Below are positions 6,077 to 7,707 of a stretch of 7,707 bases of DNA, in pieces. Below the pieces are notes generated by a model. The model worked only from the letters and a program-made list of their open reading frames with translations. It did not search any database and had not been told where the DNA came from. The position numbers and the translations under genes were made by a program. Location: assembly GCA_002782605.1 (NCBI GenBank), contig PFIF01000171.1, positions 1 through 7,707 on the forward strand. The letters are read 5' to 3'. The number at the start of each line of letters is the position of its first letter. Position 1 is the first letter of the stretch. Source of the stretch: Deltaproteobacteria bacterium CG_4_8_14_3_um_filter_43_13 (GTDB lineage: Bacteria; Desulfobacterota; UBA8473).

Positions 6077-6255
6077 GAAAAATTTCCTTTGGAGCGAACA
6101 TGAGCAGGATTTTTGGGGCACCCATCTTGACGAAGCGGAAGATAAGCATTTTCAGGTGGTTGATCCGCCTTAGGCGGAGAGTTCCTGAAAATGCCTGAAG
6201 CGAGTCATAGATGGGTCAAAAAACCTGAACCAGAGAGCGGAAAAGGGAATTTTTC
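6077..6255. repeat. About 180-bp imperfect inverted-repeat element between parS and parA
   Basis: The two halves pair over most of their length. The outer ends GAAAAATTTCC (6077-6087) and GGGAATTTTTC (6245-6255) match with one mismatch, ACCCATCT (6120-6127) pairs with AGATGGGT (6209-6216), and the inner GCATTTTCAGG (6146-6156) pairs exactly with CCTGAAAATGC (6184-6194). The loop holds a further perfect stem, TCCGCC-TTA-GGCGGA (6164-6178). No open reading frame of note lies inside. This looks like a small non-autonomous palindromic element or a large structured RNA in the 342-bp gap before parA. Between parS and this element I see nothing else. Confidence 0.6.
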
Positions 6256-6292
6256 AGGACGAACTATTTTGGAGAAGAACCAAATAAAATAA

Positions 6293-7054
6293 ATGAGAAA
6301 AATCATCTGTATAGCCAATCAAAAAGGTGGGGTAGGCAAAACCACTACAGCCGTGAACCTGGCTGCCTCTCTTGCTGTGGCTGAAAAGCAGACTCTCTTA
6401 GTAGATATAGACCCCCAAGGAAACGCCTCTAGCGGGGTCGGCATCAACAAAGATGAGATTAAAGAGAATATCTATCATGCCCTTATGGAAGAGAGGGATG
6501 TTGAGGACGTCATAAAAAAGACAGAATTGACTTTTCTCGACGTACTACCCTCAAATATTGATCTTACAGGAGCTGAGATCGAACTGGTCAACCTCTCTTC
6601 AAGGGAGTTAAAACTCTGTAAAATCATTCAAAAAATAGAGAATAAGTACGACTATATCCTCATTGACTGCCCTCCGTCCCTGGGGCTGCTAACCCTTAAT
6701 TCTCTTGCAGCGGCCGACTCAATCCTAATGCCTGTTCAGTGTGAATACTATGCCCTGGAAGGTCTGAGCAGGCTTTTAAGGACGGTGCAGCTAGTTAAAA
6801 AACGTTTAAATCCCAGGCTGGAAATCGAAGGATTACTGCTGACTATGTTTGATAACCGAAACAATCTCTGTCAACAGGTTGTCGAAGAAGTAAAGACACA
6901 TTTCAAGGATAAGGTCTTTAACGTTATGATACCAAGAAATGTAAAGTTGGCTGAATGTCCAAGCTTTGGCAAACCAATTTTAATCTATGACATAAACTGT
7001 AAAGGGGCTAGGAGCTATCTACAATTGGCAGAAGAAATTATGATGGCTTTGTAA
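6293..7054 (+). CDS. parA: Chromosome-partitioning ATPase ParA (Soj)
   Basis: ParA is a Walker-type ATPase that dimerises with ATP, binds DNA non-specifically and moves ParB-parS complexes, segregating the origin. The 253-residue length is that of small chromosomal ParA/Soj proteins, without the N-terminal DNA-binding domain of plasmid type Ia ParA. Motifs are the deviant Walker A KGGVGKTT (11-18, signature lysine K11 and catalytic K16), Walker A' VDIDPQGN (37-44) and Walker B ILIDCPPS (122-129). ATG 6293 is the natural start, although the nearest GGAG (6271-6274) is 18 nt away, so initiation may be weak. parS lies 277 bp upstream. The gene is followed by a palindromic element rather than by an overlapping parB, and its stop codon lies inside that element's terminal repeat. 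Confidence 0.97.
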   Translation: MRKIICIANQKGGVGKTTTAVNLAASLAVAEKQTLLVDIDPQGNASSGVGINKDEIKENIYHALMEERDVEDVIKKTELTFLDVLPSNIDLTGAEIELVNLSSRELKLCKIIQKIENKYDYILIDCPPSLGLLTLNSLAAADSILMPVQCEYYALEGLSRLLRTVQLVKKRLNPRLEIEGLLLTMFDNRNNLCQQVVEEVKTHFKDKVFNVMIPRNVKLAECPSFGKPILIYDINCKGARSYLQLAEEIMMAL

Positions 7055-7184
7055 AAAGTCCATCTGCTGTGTTGCGCTGCATCCTTCGTCATTGCGGTGT
7101 ACCCCTGAGTACGCCTCACTCCTTCGGATTTGCACGCCTTGCATCTGGAGCTTTTTACTTTGCCATCCAATTTTGACTTTTTAC
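7051..7184. repeat. Palindromic element between parA and parB
   Basis: GTAAAAAGTC (7051-7060) is matched exactly by its complement GACTTTTTAC (7175-7184). An inner end, CTTTTTAC (7151-7158), pairs with the same left end, giving a 108-bp inner palindrome with weakly pairing arms around GTAC-CCCTGA-GTAC near the centre. AGTCCATC also occurs directly at 7057-7064 and 7186-7193, one copy near each end. The element begins in the last parA codon and includes its TAA stop. It resembles dispersed intergenic repeats I recall from Desulfobacterota genomes, an association from memory only. Confidence 0.55.
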
Positions 7185-7221
7185 GAGTCCATCAAATTAT
7201 GAATAACGGAAGGACCAGGCA

Positions 7222-7707
7222 GTGACTAAGAGAAAGGTGCTAGGGAAGGGATTGGGTGCATTAATCCCAGAGATTAACCAGTATGATGATAAAGACAACT
7301 ATGTTTACTGCAATGTGGAAGACATTCAACCCAATAAATTTCAGCCAAGAAAAGGATTTGACGAAAACAGGATAGAAGACCTCGTTGTCTCGATAAAAGA
7401 GAAGGGAATTATTCAGCCCTTAATCGTTAGAGATGTTGGAGATGGTTATGAGTTGATTGCAGGAGAGAGAAGATGGCGGGCTGCCAAGAGGGCTGGTATC
7501 ACAGAGGTTCCTGTAATTGTAAAGAAGGCTTCCGATACTGAAGTCCTTGAACTTTCTTTGATTGAGAATATCCAAAGGGAAGATCTGAGTTGCCTGGAAG
7601 AGGCGGAAGCATACAAACGACTCACAGAGGAATTCACCTTGACCCAAGAAGAGGTTGCAAAAAGGGTTGGGAAGGATAGATCCACAATTACCAACTACCT
7701 TCGTTTA
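7222..7707 (+). CDS. parB: Chromosome-partitioning protein ParB (Spo0J), 5' part, cut by the window edge
   Basis: ParB is the CTP-dependent clamp that loads at parS and recruits ParA and SMC. The 162 residues visible cover its N-terminal ParA-contact segment KRKVLGKGLGALIP (3-16), the CTP-binding domain with GIIQPLIVR (about 62-70), GERRWRAA (81-88) and ENIQRED (115-121), and the parS-binding helix-turn-helix TQEEVAKRVGKDRSTITNYL (141-160). The C-terminal dimerisation domain lies beyond 7707, and no frameshift is seen. GTG 7222 is supported by AAGGA (7210-7214) 7 nt upstream and by the standard KGLGAL start region. The 167-bp gap from parA is unusually wide for this pair and is filled by the palindromic element. 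Confidence 0.96.
   Translation, partial: MTKRKVLGKGLGALIPEINQYDDKDNYVYCNVEDIQPNKFQPRKGFDENRIEDLVVSIKEKGIIQPLIVRDVGDGYELIAGERRWRAAKRAGITEVPVIVKKASDTEVLELSLIENIQREDLSCLEEAEAYKRLTEEFTLTQEEVAKRVGKDRSTITNYLRL

Noticed and set aside
7420..7694. Two overlapping minus-strand open frames near the right edge
   Set aside because: They lie within parB, whose plus-strand frame is open to the window edge with all ParB motifs.

Overview
The window looks like a bacterial chromosome segment near the replication origin. From 5285 to the right edge it carries rsmG, a perfect parS site, parA and the 5' part of parB. This is the conserved rsmG-parAB partition locus found beside oriC in many bacteria. Protein sequence style and a palindromic intergenic repeat suggest a Desulfobacterota (deltaproteobacterial) or similar anaerobe, but this is inferred from memory and the taxon cannot be fixed from the window.

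The left two thirds (1 to about 5284) is accessory DNA. In order it holds: what appears to be the outer end of an IS21-type insertion sequence (1-63); a vapB-vapC toxin-antitoxin operon (139-740) with its own promoter and operator-like repeat; a frameshifted transposase remnant (about 805-1114); a mazE-mazF toxin-antitoxin operon (1104-1699) with a near-consensus promoter overlapped by a perfect palindrome; a 1030-residue protein (1848-4940) joining an N-terminal zinc ribbon, a complete superfamily 1 helicase core and a C-terminal Vsr/DUF559-like PD-(D/E)XK nuclease; and a second remnant of the same transposase type (about 5017-5168). The transposase remnants enclose mazEF and the helicase-nuclease, so this segment may have arrived or been rearranged as a mobile unit.

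The helicase-nuclease is the most interesting gene. Its architecture and setting (two toxin-antitoxin modules, insertion-sequence debris, TTG start, no housekeeping neighbour) suggest a single-gene phage-defence or DNA-restriction candidate.

The partition locus is itself interrupted. A roughly 180-bp imperfect inverted-repeat element lies between parS and parA. A second palindromic element, about 108-134 bp, separates parA from parB, and its terminal repeat overlaps the parA stop codon. parB has no stop because it runs off the right edge. No tRNA, rRNA or CRISPR array was seen.
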